DNA of 64,000 bases from Acidovorax sp. FHTAMBA. Its GTDB lineage: Bacteria > Pseudomonadota > Gammaproteobacteria > Burkholderiales > Burkholderiaceae_C. A program made the translations under genes and the position numbers. Where the stretch lies: NCBI RefSeq assembly GCF_038958875.1, contig NZ_CP152407.1:4528501-4592500 (forward strand), in the 5' to 3' direction. The notes under the pieces are model-generated. The model had not been told where the DNA came from. It searched no databases and saw nothing but the letters and a program-made list of their open reading frames with translations. Shown here one piece after another: positions 44,888 to 53,649 of the stretch. Position 1 is the first letter of the stretch. Every line of letters begins with the position of its first letter.

Positions 44888-45736
44888 ATGAAAACTGCAA
44901 TTCGCGAGAGCCATCTGAGCTTGCGGGGTATCACGGTGACCTATGCCGATGGTCACACAGCGCTTGCGCCCACCTCGCTGGAGGTACAGCATGGCGGGTT
45001 CCTTGTGCTGCTGGGCGCGTCGGGCGCGGGAAAGTCAACGCTGCTGCGCAGCATCAATGGCTTGGTTAGCCCCACAGACGGAGAGGTGTCGGTGGCCGAT
45101 CTGCCGGGCGGCACCGTCTCAAAACGCAACCTTCTTGAGCATCGGCGCCACTGCGGCATGGTGTTCCAGCAGCACCACCTGATCGGGCGGCAAAGCGTGC
45201 TGGCCAATGTGTTGATGGGCAAGCTCGCCACCCGCGGATCTCTGGCGTCGTTGTGGCCTTGGAGCAAGGCTGACAAGCTGGAGGCGCTGGCGGCCATTGA
45301 CCGCGTAGGCCTGCTTGAGAAAGCCCTAGCACGGGCAGACACCTTGTCTGGTGGGCAACAACAACGCATTGGCATTGCGCGTGCCTTGGTGCAAAAGCCC
45401 CGCCTGCTGCTGGCCGATGAGCCGGTGGCCAGCCTCGACCCGGCGACCGCGCAGAGTGTGTTGACCCTGCTTCACGACATCTGCAAGAAAGACCGACTCA
45501 CGGCCATCGTGAGTCTGCATCAAGTCAACCTCGCGCGCATGTTCGCCGACCGCATTGTGGGCCTTCGCCAGGGCCAGGTGGTGTTCGACGGGACAGCAGC
45601 GCAGTTGACGGAAGAAGCCCAGTCTGCCCTGTACGCGAAGTCGTCACCTGTCGAACCGTCCCGTTCTTCCTCACCTGCCAACATGGGCAGTCAATTTGAT
45701 TCCCCCTCTCAATCCAAGGAGTTTTTACCGTGCTGA
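44888..45736 (+). CDS. ptxA: Phosphite ABC transporter ATP-binding protein PtxA
   Basis: 282-aa PhnC-family ATPase: Walker A GASGAGKSTLL (43-53), Q-loop VFQQHHLIG, signature LSGGQQQRIGIARAL (about 154-168), Walker B LLLADEPVASLDP and H-loop VSLHQVN. Powers inner-membrane import of phosphite together with PtxB and PtxC. The last ~35 residues are a Ser/Pro-rich tail not needed for the fold. ptxB starts seven bases before this stop. Confidence 0.9.
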   Translation: MKTAIRESHLSLRGITVTYADGHTALAPTSLEVQHGGFLVLLGASGAGKSTLLRSINGLVSPTDGEVSVADLPGGTVSKRNLLEHRRHCGMVFQQHHLIGRQSVLANVLMGKLATRGSLASLWPWSKADKLEALAAIDRVGLLEKALARADTLSGGQQQRIGIARALVQKPRLLLADEPVASLDPATAQSVLTLLHDICKKDRLTAIVSLHQVNLARMFADRIVGLRQGQVVFDGTAAQLTEEAQSALYAKSSPVEPSRSSSPANMGSQFDSPSQSKEFLPC

Positions 45737-46605
45737 ATCGCCGCCGTTTCCAATTTATCGCTGCCGCCACTTTGGCCGCCCTGTTGCCACTTGGCGCCCA
45801 TGCCGAGGGCAAAAATCCTTCCAAGCTTCGCGTTGCACTGTTGCCGGACGAAAACGCCGCCACCATCATTCAGAACGCACAGCCTCTGAAGCGGTACCTG
45901 GAACAGACCCTGAAGAAGGAAATAGAGATTACGGTGACTACGGACTACTCGTCGATGATTGAAGCCATGCGCTTTGGCCGCATCGAGGTCGCCTACTTTG
46001 GACCGTTCTCTTACGTGCTTGCCAAGTCCAAGGCGCCCAACATTGAGCCATTTGCCGTTGGCGTGGAGCGCGGCTCGCCGACCTACCAGTCGGTTCTCAT
46101 CGCCACGGCAGGCGGCCCGGTCAAGACCCTGGCTGACGTTCGTGGAAAGCCTTTTGGCTTTGGCGATCAGGCTTCGACGTCCAGTCACCTTGCACCGCGC
46201 GCGCACTTGCTTAAAAACCACCAACTGAACGGCGAGACTGACTACCGCCCCGTTCACCTGGGCACGCACGATGCCGTGGCCCGAGCTGTTCAGGCAGGGC
46301 AGGTTCCCGCCGGCGCTCTGTCAAAAACCATTCTGGACAACCTCATCGCAAAGGGCATGGTGGATGCCAACAAGATTGTGCAACTTGAACTGTCGGCACC
46401 CATTCCGAACTATCCCATTGCGATGCAAGGTAATCTCACGCCGGAGCTCAAGGAAGCCATCCGAGCCGCCTTTCTTCAGATGAAGGACGCCGAGATTCTC
46501 AAATCATTCCGTATCGAGGCCTTTGCCGCTACCGATGACAAGGCCTACGACATTCTTCGCGACACAGCACAGATTCTCAAGCTTGATCTGGGACGCATGA
46601 AATGA
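45730..46605 (+). CDS. ptxB: Phosphite-binding periplasmic protein PtxB
   Basis: 291-aa PhnD-family solute-binding protein. Signal peptide residues 1-25 (RRRFQFIAAATLAALLPLGA), then the family blocks LPDENAATIIQNAQPLKRYL, TTDYSSMIEAMRFGRIEVAY with FGPFSYVLA, and KPFGFGDQASTSSHLAPRAH. The serine/threonine cluster of the last block is the anion-binding loop in this family. GTG start with AAGGAG upstream. Length is normal. Confidence 0.9.
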   Translation: MLNRRRFQFIAAATLAALLPLGAHAEGKNPSKLRVALLPDENAATIIQNAQPLKRYLEQTLKKEIEITVTTDYSSMIEAMRFGRIEVAYFGPFSYVLAKSKAPNIEPFAVGVERGSPTYQSVLIATAGGPVKTLADVRGKPFGFGDQASTSSHLAPRAHLLKNHQLNGETDYRPVHLGTHDAVARAVQAGQVPAGALSKTILDNLIAKGMVDANKIVQLELSAPIPNYPIAMQGNLTPELKEAIRAAFLQMKDAEILKSFRIEAFAATDDKAYDILRDTAQILKLDLGRMK

Positions 46606-47402
46606 CATCGGTAGCCTTGGAATCCATAGTTGCCATCGACGGACAGCAGCGACTCAAACGGCTGGGCGCCGCCTGTGTCGTTCTGTTCGTCTGTGTGGTG
46701 GCTTTGTATGTCACCGGCTTCTTTGACGCGCAGCGTTTCATCGAAGGCGGCCCAGCGATTCAGCAGTTGGCCTCAGAGATGGTGCCGCCGAATTTCGAGC
46801 GCTGGGAGCACTGGGTCATTCCATTGCGTGACACCTTAGCCATGTCGATCGCAGGCACGGCGCTGACCGTTCTGGCGTCGTTGCCGCTGGCCCTGGTGGC
46901 GGCGCCCAACACCGCGCCGAATGCGGTGGTTGGGCGAATCGTCAGAACCATCTTGGCTGCATTTCGGTCTGTGCCTGAAATCATCCTGGGCATTCTGTTC
47001 GTCGCGGCCGTGGGCTTTGGGGCATTGCCTGGTGTGCTGGCGTTGGCCCTGCATTCCACGGGCATGGTGGCCAAGTTCTACGCCGAAGCCATAGAGCACG
47101 TGGACCCGAAACCTCTGGAGGCCGCTAAGGCCGCGGGCGCAAGCCGGTTTCAGGTCATCACCCATGCTGTGTTACCGCAGGTTTTGCCCCAGTTGGCGGA
47201 CATCACCATCTACCGATGGGAATATCACTTTCGCGCATCGGCAGTGATGGGCATCGTGGGTGCGGGCGGCATTGGCTTCGAACTCATGGCAGCTCTGCGC
47301 CTGATCAAGTACGACGAGGTCTCCGCCATTTTGCTGTCCATCCTCATATGCGTGCTCGTGGTCGACGGCATTGGGTCGGCGCTTCGCAAACATCTGAAAT
47401 AG
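46602..47402 (+). CDS. ptxC: Phosphite ABC transporter permease PtxC
   Basis: 266-aa PhnE-family permease with about six membrane segments and the EAA loop EAAKAAGASRFQVITHAVLP (about residues 170-189). Overlaps the ptxB stop by 4 bases and is followed 17 bases later by ptxD. Complete, unlike the 22-codon remnant beside the first ptxD. Confidence 0.9.
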   Translation: MTSVALESIVAIDGQQRLKRLGAACVVLFVCVVALYVTGFFDAQRFIEGGPAIQQLASEMVPPNFERWEHWVIPLRDTLAMSIAGTALTVLASLPLALVAAPNTAPNAVVGRIVRTILAAFRSVPEIILGILFVAAVGFGALPGVLALALHSTGMVAKFYAEAIEHVDPKPLEAAKAAGASRFQVITHAVLPQVLPQLADITIYRWEYHFRASAVMGIVGAGGIGFELMAALRLIKYDEVSAILLSILICVLVVDGIGSALRKHLK

Positions 47403-47419
47403 AAAGAGAGAGGAAGGTA

Positions 47420-48427
47420 ATGATGCCGAAAATTGTGGTGACGCAGCCCATCCATGAAGCAGTTCTGGCGCGTCTTCGATCCGCCGGTGATGTAGTGATG
47501 AATCAAGGGCCTGAGCCCTGGAGCGAGGAAGAGCTTTACCTCCACCTGAAGGACGCCGACGCCATGATGGCGTTCATGCCTGACCGGGTAAACAGGCGAA
47601 CTTTGTTGAACGCTCCACGGCTCAAGACCATCGCTTGCGCATTGAAAGGGTATGACAATTTTGACCTGATGGCCTGTGCACAAGCGGGGGTCAGCGTGAG
47701 CTTTGTGCCAGACCTTCTGACAGAGCCCACGGCAGAGCTGGCCATCGGTCTGGCCATTGCCGCTGCGCGTCACGTGCTCGCTGGTGACACCCGTATTCGC
47801 AGGGGCTACGCCGGCTGGCGTCCTCAGCTGTATGGAATAGGTCTGCACGGCTCGGTCGTGTCGGTCGTTGGCCTGGGCGCCGTGGGACGGGCCATCGTTG
47901 ACCGCCTCTGCGGATTTGGGTGCGCTCAACTGCTGGGCGTGGACCCGCATGGTGATGACGAACGCCTGACCATGGTGAGCCTGGGTGAGGCCCTGTCGCA
48001 ATCCGACTATGTCATTCTGGCCGTTCCGCTGCTGGACGTAACGCGTCACCTCGTCAATGACACCATGCTTGAAGGTGTTCGGCGGGGGCAGATCCTGGTC
48101 AACATTGGGCGAGGCTCGGTTGTGGACGAGGCTGCCGTGGCACGGGCGCTCAAGGACGGGCGCCTGGGTGCCTACGCCGCCGATGTGTACGAGATGGAAG
48201 ACTGGCTGCTGGCAGACCGTCCACGCCAGATTCATCCGGAACTCTTGCAACACCCCTCCACGGTTTTCACACCCCACATCGGATCGGCTGTGAAGAAGGT
48301 CCGTCTCGCTATCGAGTTGCGCGCTGCTGAAAATTTGCTACTCGCGCTGAGTGGGAGCGAGCCGCTGGATCTCTGTGAGGCATTCCATCGAGCGGATCCT
48401 ATGCCGGCGTTGCCCTGCTCTGGATGA
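47420..48427 (+). CDS. ptxD: Phosphite dehydrogenase PtxD, copy 2
   Basis: 335 aa, in its native operon after ptxC. Lys76 in ACALKGYDNF, Rossmann motif GLGAVG (151-156), acidic Asp175 after the second strand (favours NAD over NADP), Arg231, Glu260 and His286 are all present, the full active-site set known for PtxD. AGGAAGG lies just before the ATG. It differs from copy 1 at many positions up to 48271, after which the two are identical to the end and beyond. Confidence 0.95.
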   Translation: MMPKIVVTQPIHEAVLARLRSAGDVVMNQGPEPWSEEELYLHLKDADAMMAFMPDRVNRRTLLNAPRLKTIACALKGYDNFDLMACAQAGVSVSFVPDLLTEPTAELAIGLAIAAARHVLAGDTRIRRGYAGWRPQLYGIGLHGSVVSVVGLGAVGRAIVDRLCGFGCAQLLGVDPHGDDERLTMVSLGEALSQSDYVILAVPLLDVTRHLVNDTMLEGVRRGQILVNIGRGSVVDEAAVARALKDGRLGAYAADVYEMEDWLLADRPRQIHPELLQHPSTVFTPHIGSAVKKVRLAIELRAAENLLLALSGSEPLDLCEAFHRADPMPALPCSG

Positions 48428-48848
48428 CCTGCAGGACGTGCATGCCACCGATGTGGGGGAGCTCAACGTTTTTCGTTAGCGTGACCGATCGCGTAGAACC
48501 CCTGCTGAGAAGTAAGGGTGCCAGATTCGACGACGCGCTTGGCTGAAGCGATCAACCGATCGCAATATCTGGTTTCCTAGCGAGGTACTCACCGTGCAAC
48601 GGGAAATGGCATGCGACCAAGTCACCGTGTGTCATCGGTCGCAGCTCTGGCTGCTCCCTCGCGCACAGTTCAGTTGCAATCGGGCAGCGTGGATGAAATC
48701 TACACCCGGATGGAGGATTGATGGGACTGGGAACCTCGCCACGCAGAATCTGTCGGTTTTTGGTCGCAGCTTTGGAGGGGTCCGGCGCGGGAAACGAGTC
48801 CAGCAATGCTCTAGTGTAGGGATGTGACGGAGCAGAAAATATCTTCCT
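48272..48848. repeat. 577-bp direct repeat, copy 2
   Basis: Matches 39320-39896 base for base by eye. The block ends where the IS256 left end begins (48849). Confidence 0.88.
48552..48848 (-). pseudogene. OppF/DppF-like ATPase C-terminal fragment
   Basis: Only the last ~98 codons remain (APSHPYTRALLDSFPAPDPS to the end), identical to the end of the fragment at 39600; cut by IS256. Encodes the peptide-transporter-specific C-terminal Cys-rich part without any ATP site. Confidence 0.85.
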
Positions 48849-49340
48849 GAGCCTGTCAGAAATTTTGTGTGTGAGGCATAGCATGTCAACAAGGAGCATG
48901 AATGCCACGCAAGACGAAGACCACCGCATCAGCGGACAAGGCGGCGCAGCCGCAATTCTCAGCCGAGTTGCTCGAGCAACTCATCCCCGGGCCGGTGACA
49001 CCGGCCGAGCTGGAGGGTATCTTTCAGCAGTTCAAGAAATCGGTGCTTGAGCGGGCGCTGGGCGCCGAGATGAGCCATCACCTGGGCTACGCGCCCGGTC
49101 AGGCCAAGCCCGAAGGGGCGGCGGCCAATCACCGCAACGGCAAGAGCGCCAAGACCGTGCTGACCGACGTGGGGGCCTTACGCATCGACGTTCCCCGCGA
49201 CCGCGAGGGCACGTTCGAGCCGCAGCTCATCGGCAAGCACGAGCGGCGCTTCACGGGCTTTGATGACAAGATCATCGCCATGTACGCGCGCGGCATGACG
49301 GTGCGCGAGATCCAGGGCTTTCTGGCCGAGATGTACTCGT
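48849..49340. mobile_element. IS256-family element, left end and 5' part only
   Basis: Begins with GAGCCTGTCAGAAATTTTGT, an IS256-type terminal repeat, and contains the first part of the transposase gene. The right part is missing; sequence after about 49340 belongs to the region downstream of the copper cluster. Confidence 0.78.
48902..49340 (+). pseudogene. IS256 family transposase, 3'-truncated
   Basis: The first ~145 residues match mutator-type transposases (FSAELLEQLIPGPVTPAELE, ERALGAEMSHHLGYAPGQAK, DDKIIAMYARGMTVREIQGF). After AEMY the frame runs into unrelated sequence, so the catalytic DDE core is absent. Confidence 0.88.
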
Positions 49341-49378
49341 TGAAGCGATTCAGTCTGCTTCTGCCGTCGTCCCGACAG

Positions 49379-49882
49379 CTAGCGAGGCAGGGACTTGCGG
49401 TATTGGGCGTTGATCTCGTCATGGCGCTGCTGTACCTCCAGCGGCCATTGCGCTTTGATCCAGGACAGCACGGCCACGATCTCGTCATCGCTCAACACGC
49501 CGTCGTAGACCGGCATGGCGGTGCGATAGTCAGGCTGGTCGATGAGCTTGGCAAGGCCATGCTTGGTGATGGCAAAAAGTTGCGCATCAGGATGGTGCCA
49601 GGTGTGGCCGCTGGGATCGTGCGGCGGCGCAGGAAGCAAGCCATCCGATCCGCGATCACGCCAGTTGGGCTGGCCTTCGCCCTTGGTGCCGTGGCAGGCG
49701 ACACAGTTCTGAGCGTATATGCGAGCGCCTACTTGCAAGACCTGAGGATCATCAGGACGCAAGGTATGCGTCAACGCTGCCTCCCGCCTGCCACCGGCAC
49801 TCAAGAAGAAATAGAGGATTCCAGCCACCACGAGCAAGACCAATCCCCCTCCCACGCCAAGGACAAGTGGTCTCAATTTCAT
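49379..49882 (-). CDS. Membrane-anchored c-type cytochrome
   Basis: 167 aa. N-terminal membrane anchor (residues 6-29), then a single haem-binding CVACH in ARIYAQNCVACHGTKGEGQP and a likely axial Met in RTAMPVYDGVLSDDEI. A class I cytochrome c domain of normal size. Last gene of the minus-strand copper cluster; its start overlaps the preceding gene's stop by 4 bases. May accept electrons in the periplasm; partner unknown. Confidence 0.88.
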   Translation of the reverse strand: MKLRPLVLGVGGGLVLLVVAGILYFFLSAGGRREAALTHTLRPDDPQVLQVGARIYAQNCVACHGTKGEGQPNWRDRGSDGLLPAPPHDPSGHTWHHPDAQLFAITKHGLAKLIDQPDYRTAMPVYDGVLSDDEIVAVLSWIKAQWPLEVQQRHDEINAQYRKSLPR

Positions 49883-50558
49883 TTCAAATTCTCCGACGCC
49901 ACGCCTGCGGTCATCGACCGATAGAATGGCGCACGCGCTATCGTAAAAAAAGATTCGTCGCGCGCATTCGGGCTCCGCGCAGGCGAATCGCTGAGTGCCC
50001 GCAGATCCCCTATCTGCCCACTTTTTGCATCATGGTCAAACTCGGTCTCCTCTAGGGCGAACCCCACTTCGATGTGGGAAAGACGATCAAAAAGCGCCAT
50101 GTTTTGGTGATTTTCCACACGTTCAAACAAGAGTACTTCGATCGGGCGCCACATCGCCACCCAGCCAACAATCAACAGCCCTTCGCTGATGGCCGTAAGC
50201 ACCTGGCTGTTGCCAGGATTACCCAATAAGGCCCGTACAAGCAGCGTCGTACCCAGAACGGCGAGTCCCGTTAACAGGAAGTGCCCTGTCGCATCCTTCG
50301 TCGATACCGGCGCCTGCACTGCGCATATTGCGCTTGAAAGTGCGCATGGATCGCTCCTGCAATTTCCACCTCGTACTCTCTGATCGACGTCGGGACATGA
50401 ACAATGAGACGAAGCGATTCATCTAAACCATACTCGCCCGCACAGTCAACGATATAGTTTTCCACAGCACGGCTCAGTGTTTTCTCATGGAGCGGCGAAG
50501 GGTCCAATGAATCGTAAAGCTGCGTGATTCGTTGAATGCGAATATCGATGACCGTCAT
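49879..50558 (-). pseudogene. Conserved membrane protein, apparently frameshifted
   Basis: The first part (from 50558) encodes VIDIRIQRITQLYDSLDPSP, AVENYIVDCAGEYGLDESLR and AIHAHFQAQYAQ. The second part, in another frame from about 50319 down, gives two membrane segments (LTGLAVLGTTLLVRALLGNP, SEGLLIVGWVAMWRPIEVLL). As I recall these are consecutive parts of one ~210-aa family, so a one-base shift near 50271-50319 splits it, or the read has an error there. Function unknown. Confidence 0.6.
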
Positions 50559-50633
50559 TTCTGTAAACGCCCAGGTTGTCTTGTTTTACTTTTTTTGCAC
50601 CTTGCCGGACAGCTGCAAGCGACGGACAAACCG

Positions 50634-51680
50634 TCAAGGCGTAATGCTGATGCCGTTGGGAGTCTTGCCTACCGGAACGGTCTTCACAACCTTGCGATCC
50701 TTCACATCAAGCACGGAAACCGAATTGGCGTACATGTTGGTAACGTAGGCGTACCGGCCTTCACGGTCGACAACCACGCCATGAGCACCGGCGCCGGTCA
50801 CGACGGTCTTGGCAACCTTGAAACTCTCCAGCTCAATCAGGCTGACGGTTTTGCCAGGCTTCTTGGGCGTGCCCTGATTGGCCACCAGCAGCGTGCGCGA
50901 ATCCGGCGTGACATACAGCTGGATGGGGACTGTTCCGACGGCAACCTTGCGAATCACCTTGCGCGTAGCCGGGTCGATCACGGCGACCGCGTTTTCCTCC
51001 GACAGCGACACCAAGACAAGACTCCCGTCCGGCGTGAAGCCCACTTGAGCCGGCCCCTTGCCTGCAGGAACTTGCGCGATCTCCTTCTGGCTGGCGGTAT
51101 CGATGACCGACACCGTTCCGCCCTTGAGGTTGGCGACGTAGGCCTGCTTGCCGTCCGGACTGATGCGAAGACCGTGGGGAAACTTGCCGACCGGAATCGT
51201 CGCCACGAGGCTCCGCGCCGCTGTGTCGATCACACTGACCGTGTTGTCGCCGCCGTTGGTGATGTAGGCGAAGCGGCCGTCGGGCGACACCACCACATGG
51301 GCCGGGTGCATGCCAACCGGCACCTTGGCGACGACTGCGTTAGTCGCGGTATCGATGGCCCAAACCGCGCCGGGCTTTCCCATCGCATCGTGGCTGCCTT
51401 GGGCCATCTCCTTGTGCTCCGACGCGTCGGCCGTTTGAGCAGGCTCCCCGTTATTGGTCACCCATACGACCGTGCCGTCGGGCGATACCTGCACGTTGTG
51501 CGGTGCCTTGCCGACGCGCACGCTTGCCAGTGTCTTGAACGACGCAGCATCGAGCACGCTCACCGTGTCAGCCCCCTCGTTGGCCACATACACCTTGTCG
51601 GCGGCCAAGGTGGCGCCGGACCAGGCCAATAGGCCCATCTGCACCGCTGTCAAAAGCCAGTTGTTTTTTCTTGTCATCAT
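50634..51680 (-). CDS. Periplasmic YVTN-type beta-propeller protein (YncE-like)
   Basis: 348 aa with a Sec signal (to about residue 26, TLAADKVYVANEGAD). Seven-bladed propeller repeats, each with a YV(A/T)N…TVSVIDT pattern (for example FAYITNGGDNTVSVIDTA, QAYVANLKGGTVSVIDTA). Such proteins bind DNA or metal-site proteins in some species, but no activity can be assigned here. Third from the end of the copper cluster. Confidence 0.88.
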   Translation of the reverse strand: MMTRKNNWLLTAVQMGLLAWSGATLAADKVYVANEGADTVSVLDAASFKTLASVRVGKAPHNVQVSPDGTVVWVTNNGEPAQTADASEHKEMAQGSHDAMGKPGAVWAIDTATNAVVAKVPVGMHPAHVVVSPDGRFAYITNGGDNTVSVIDTAARSLVATIPVGKFPHGLRISPDGKQAYVANLKGGTVSVIDTASQKEIAQVPAGKGPAQVGFTPDGSLVLVSLSEENAVAVIDPATRKVIRKVAVGTVPIQLYVTPDSRTLLVANQGTPKKPGKTVSLIELESFKVAKTVVTGAGAHGVVVDREGRYAYVTNMYANSVSVLDVKDRKVVKTVPVGKTPNGISITP

Positions 51681-51718
51681 GATCTCTCTTGGTTGGAAAA
51701 TAAAACTTCTATCAGGGC

Positions 51719-53632
51719 TCAGTCGGCGTTGGGGCGCACTGAATTACCGTTGCCACCCTCTTTACCCACCATCCCCAGGACGCCTGCGAACAAGACAGGG
51801 TTTTGAAACATCAGGCGAAACGCCTGCTCGCTCGCAGCGTCTCGGCCTTCGCGCAGCCTTCCCAGCGCATGGGTCACTTCCCCTGCAGCTTCACGCTCAC
51901 GCTCGATCAACGGGTGATGCGGCGCAAGCGGCTGGCGGTTCTTGCCAAGCGGCTCGGCCAGCAAGGCAACGCCGCGCATCCACGGACTGAACGTTTCCGA
52001 GAGCAAATACCGACTGGTGCGCATCGGATGGAGCCACTTGAGCATTTGGGCTGTCCAGGGTGTGGACAGCGCTTGCGCCCAAGGACTGACGAATGCCCGG
52101 TAAAGCGCCTCGTTGAATGTCGAGACCTGTTTCACCCGCTCAAAAGCTTCCTGCGGGTAATCCGTTTTCAGGTCTTCAACCTGACGGGGTTCAAAGCGGA
52201 TGCTGTAGGTGGGCTTATGGCAGTCCGGGTCACCCGACGGGTTGTCGATCTTCATTTCATAGAGGCCCGGGGCCAGCGCCTCAATCTCAGCCAGGCTCTC
52301 CAGGATCGCCCGGTGCTCCAGACGCGCCACCCCGGCGGAGACAAAAATGCCGAGATGGCCGACGTGCGGGTTCGTGAGGTAGACGATGCGCTGTCCGGCC
52401 TGCTTGAGATCCTCGGTGTCCTTGTAGACTGCCGGAATCCATCCGAGCGCCTGGTGTGGTGGCGTAATGTTGTCGCCGTAGGACGCAAAGATGACGATTG
52501 GATTCCTGATCCGCCTGAGGTCAGCAGTGCAACCCTGGCAAATCTGGAAAAGACCCTGTTCAAGCTGGTTGCCGATGAACAGGTTTTCAACAATCGCAAG
52601 GATCTCTTCCCGACTCAGGAAATAAAAACCGTTCCACCAACGCTCGAACTCCAGAAAACGCGCCTGCTCACTGTCGACGTTGGTGAAGAGTTGGGCGTAC
52701 TTCTCCCAAACAGCCTTTTCGGGCTTGAGGTTCTCGAAATTCTGCGCCAGCCAGGCTCCATCGAAGCGGCCATTGCCCAGGTCGGCCGTCAGATGCGCCA
52801 ACCAGCTGCCGCCAAGGAGCCCTCCGGAAAGACGCATCGGATTGACACCGGACTCGCCAGCCCAATATGACAAGGGTGAGCCATTGAGCACCACCGGTCC
52901 GACCAGACCGGCGCAGTCTGCGGACAGCAGCGTCAGCGCCCACCCGGCCTGGCAGTTGCCATAAAGCACAGGAGGATTGCCAGGATGGCGTTGCGCAACT
53001 TCTTCGGCGAAACGCCGCAGCACATGCAACACGTCTGCCAGGGTCTGCCCCAGAGTCGGCTCGGGAAAGAAGATCACGAAATAAACCGGATGGCCCTCGC
53101 GCATCGCCATTCCGACTTCAGAGTCGCGCTTGAAGCCGCCGATCCCAGGGCCATGGCCGGCGCGTGGATCGACAACAATGACCGGAGGTTTGTCAGGATC
53201 GACGCAGTCGTCCCAGCAATGCCCGTCGATTTCCGTGATGCGCAGCAGTGCATAGTTGACGGACCGTTCGAAGCTGCGCGCGTCCAACAGCGTTTCATAC
53301 TTGAAGTCCAGAAGCGGCGGCAATCCGGCTCGCTCGTGCTCCAGCATGTTGTTCGCGCGCTGGCGAAGCGTGTCCCAGAACAGAATGGTGCGTTCGAAGA
53401 AGTCGCGCTGGTAATCGAAATAGTCCTGCGCCGAAGGTGCTTCAGCTGCTCTTTTCATGCCACTAGACGCATCCTGTGGCGCAGGCTTCAACAACTCCTC
53501 GGAATGATCCAAGACGGTCGGTGGTAGATCCTTTGTCTGGCGGTGCGTCCATTGCACCGCTGCTTCCTTACCCACCGCCGTGGTGCGTTGAGAGGTCCGA
53601 GGCTTTTGTGGTGACGTGGGGATTTTCATCAT
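51719..53632 (-). CDS. DUF3141 protein, alpha/beta-hydrolase with Cys nucleophile (PHA-synthase-like)
   Basis: 637 aa. The central part (about 110-480) is an alpha/beta-hydrolase-like fold related to polyhydroxyalkanoate synthases. GNCQAG at 225-230 places Cys227 in the nucleophile elbow instead of Ser, as in PhaC. VVDPRAGHGPGIGGFKRDSE and TNPHVGHLGIFVS (candidate His) are DUF3141 landmarks. Substrate unknown. Transcribed with the upstream Cu-ATPase (gap 17 bases), which is an odd partnership but matches its presence in the cluster. Confidence 0.85.
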   Translation of the reverse strand: MMKIPTSPQKPRTSQRTTAVGKEAAVQWTHRQTKDLPPTVLDHSEELLKPAPQDASSGMKRAAEAPSAQDYFDYQRDFFERTILFWDTLRQRANNMLEHERAGLPPLLDFKYETLLDARSFERSVNYALLRITEIDGHCWDDCVDPDKPPVIVVDPRAGHGPGIGGFKRDSEVGMAMREGHPVYFVIFFPEPTLGQTLADVLHVLRRFAEEVAQRHPGNPPVLYGNCQAGWALTLLSADCAGLVGPVVLNGSPLSYWAGESGVNPMRLSGGLLGGSWLAHLTADLGNGRFDGAWLAQNFENLKPEKAVWEKYAQLFTNVDSEQARFLEFERWWNGFYFLSREEILAIVENLFIGNQLEQGLFQICQGCTADLRRIRNPIVIFASYGDNITPPHQALGWIPAVYKDTEDLKQAGQRIVYLTNPHVGHLGIFVSAGVARLEHRAILESLAEIEALAPGLYEMKIDNPSGDPDCHKPTYSIRFEPRQVEDLKTDYPQEAFERVKQVSTFNEALYRAFVSPWAQALSTPWTAQMLKWLHPMRTSRYLLSETFSPWMRGVALLAEPLGKNRQPLAPHHPLIEREREAAGEVTHALGRLREGRDAASEQAFRLMFQNPVLFAGVLGMVGKEGGNGNSVRPNAD

Positions 53633-53649
53633 TCCTCCGAACTACGGGG

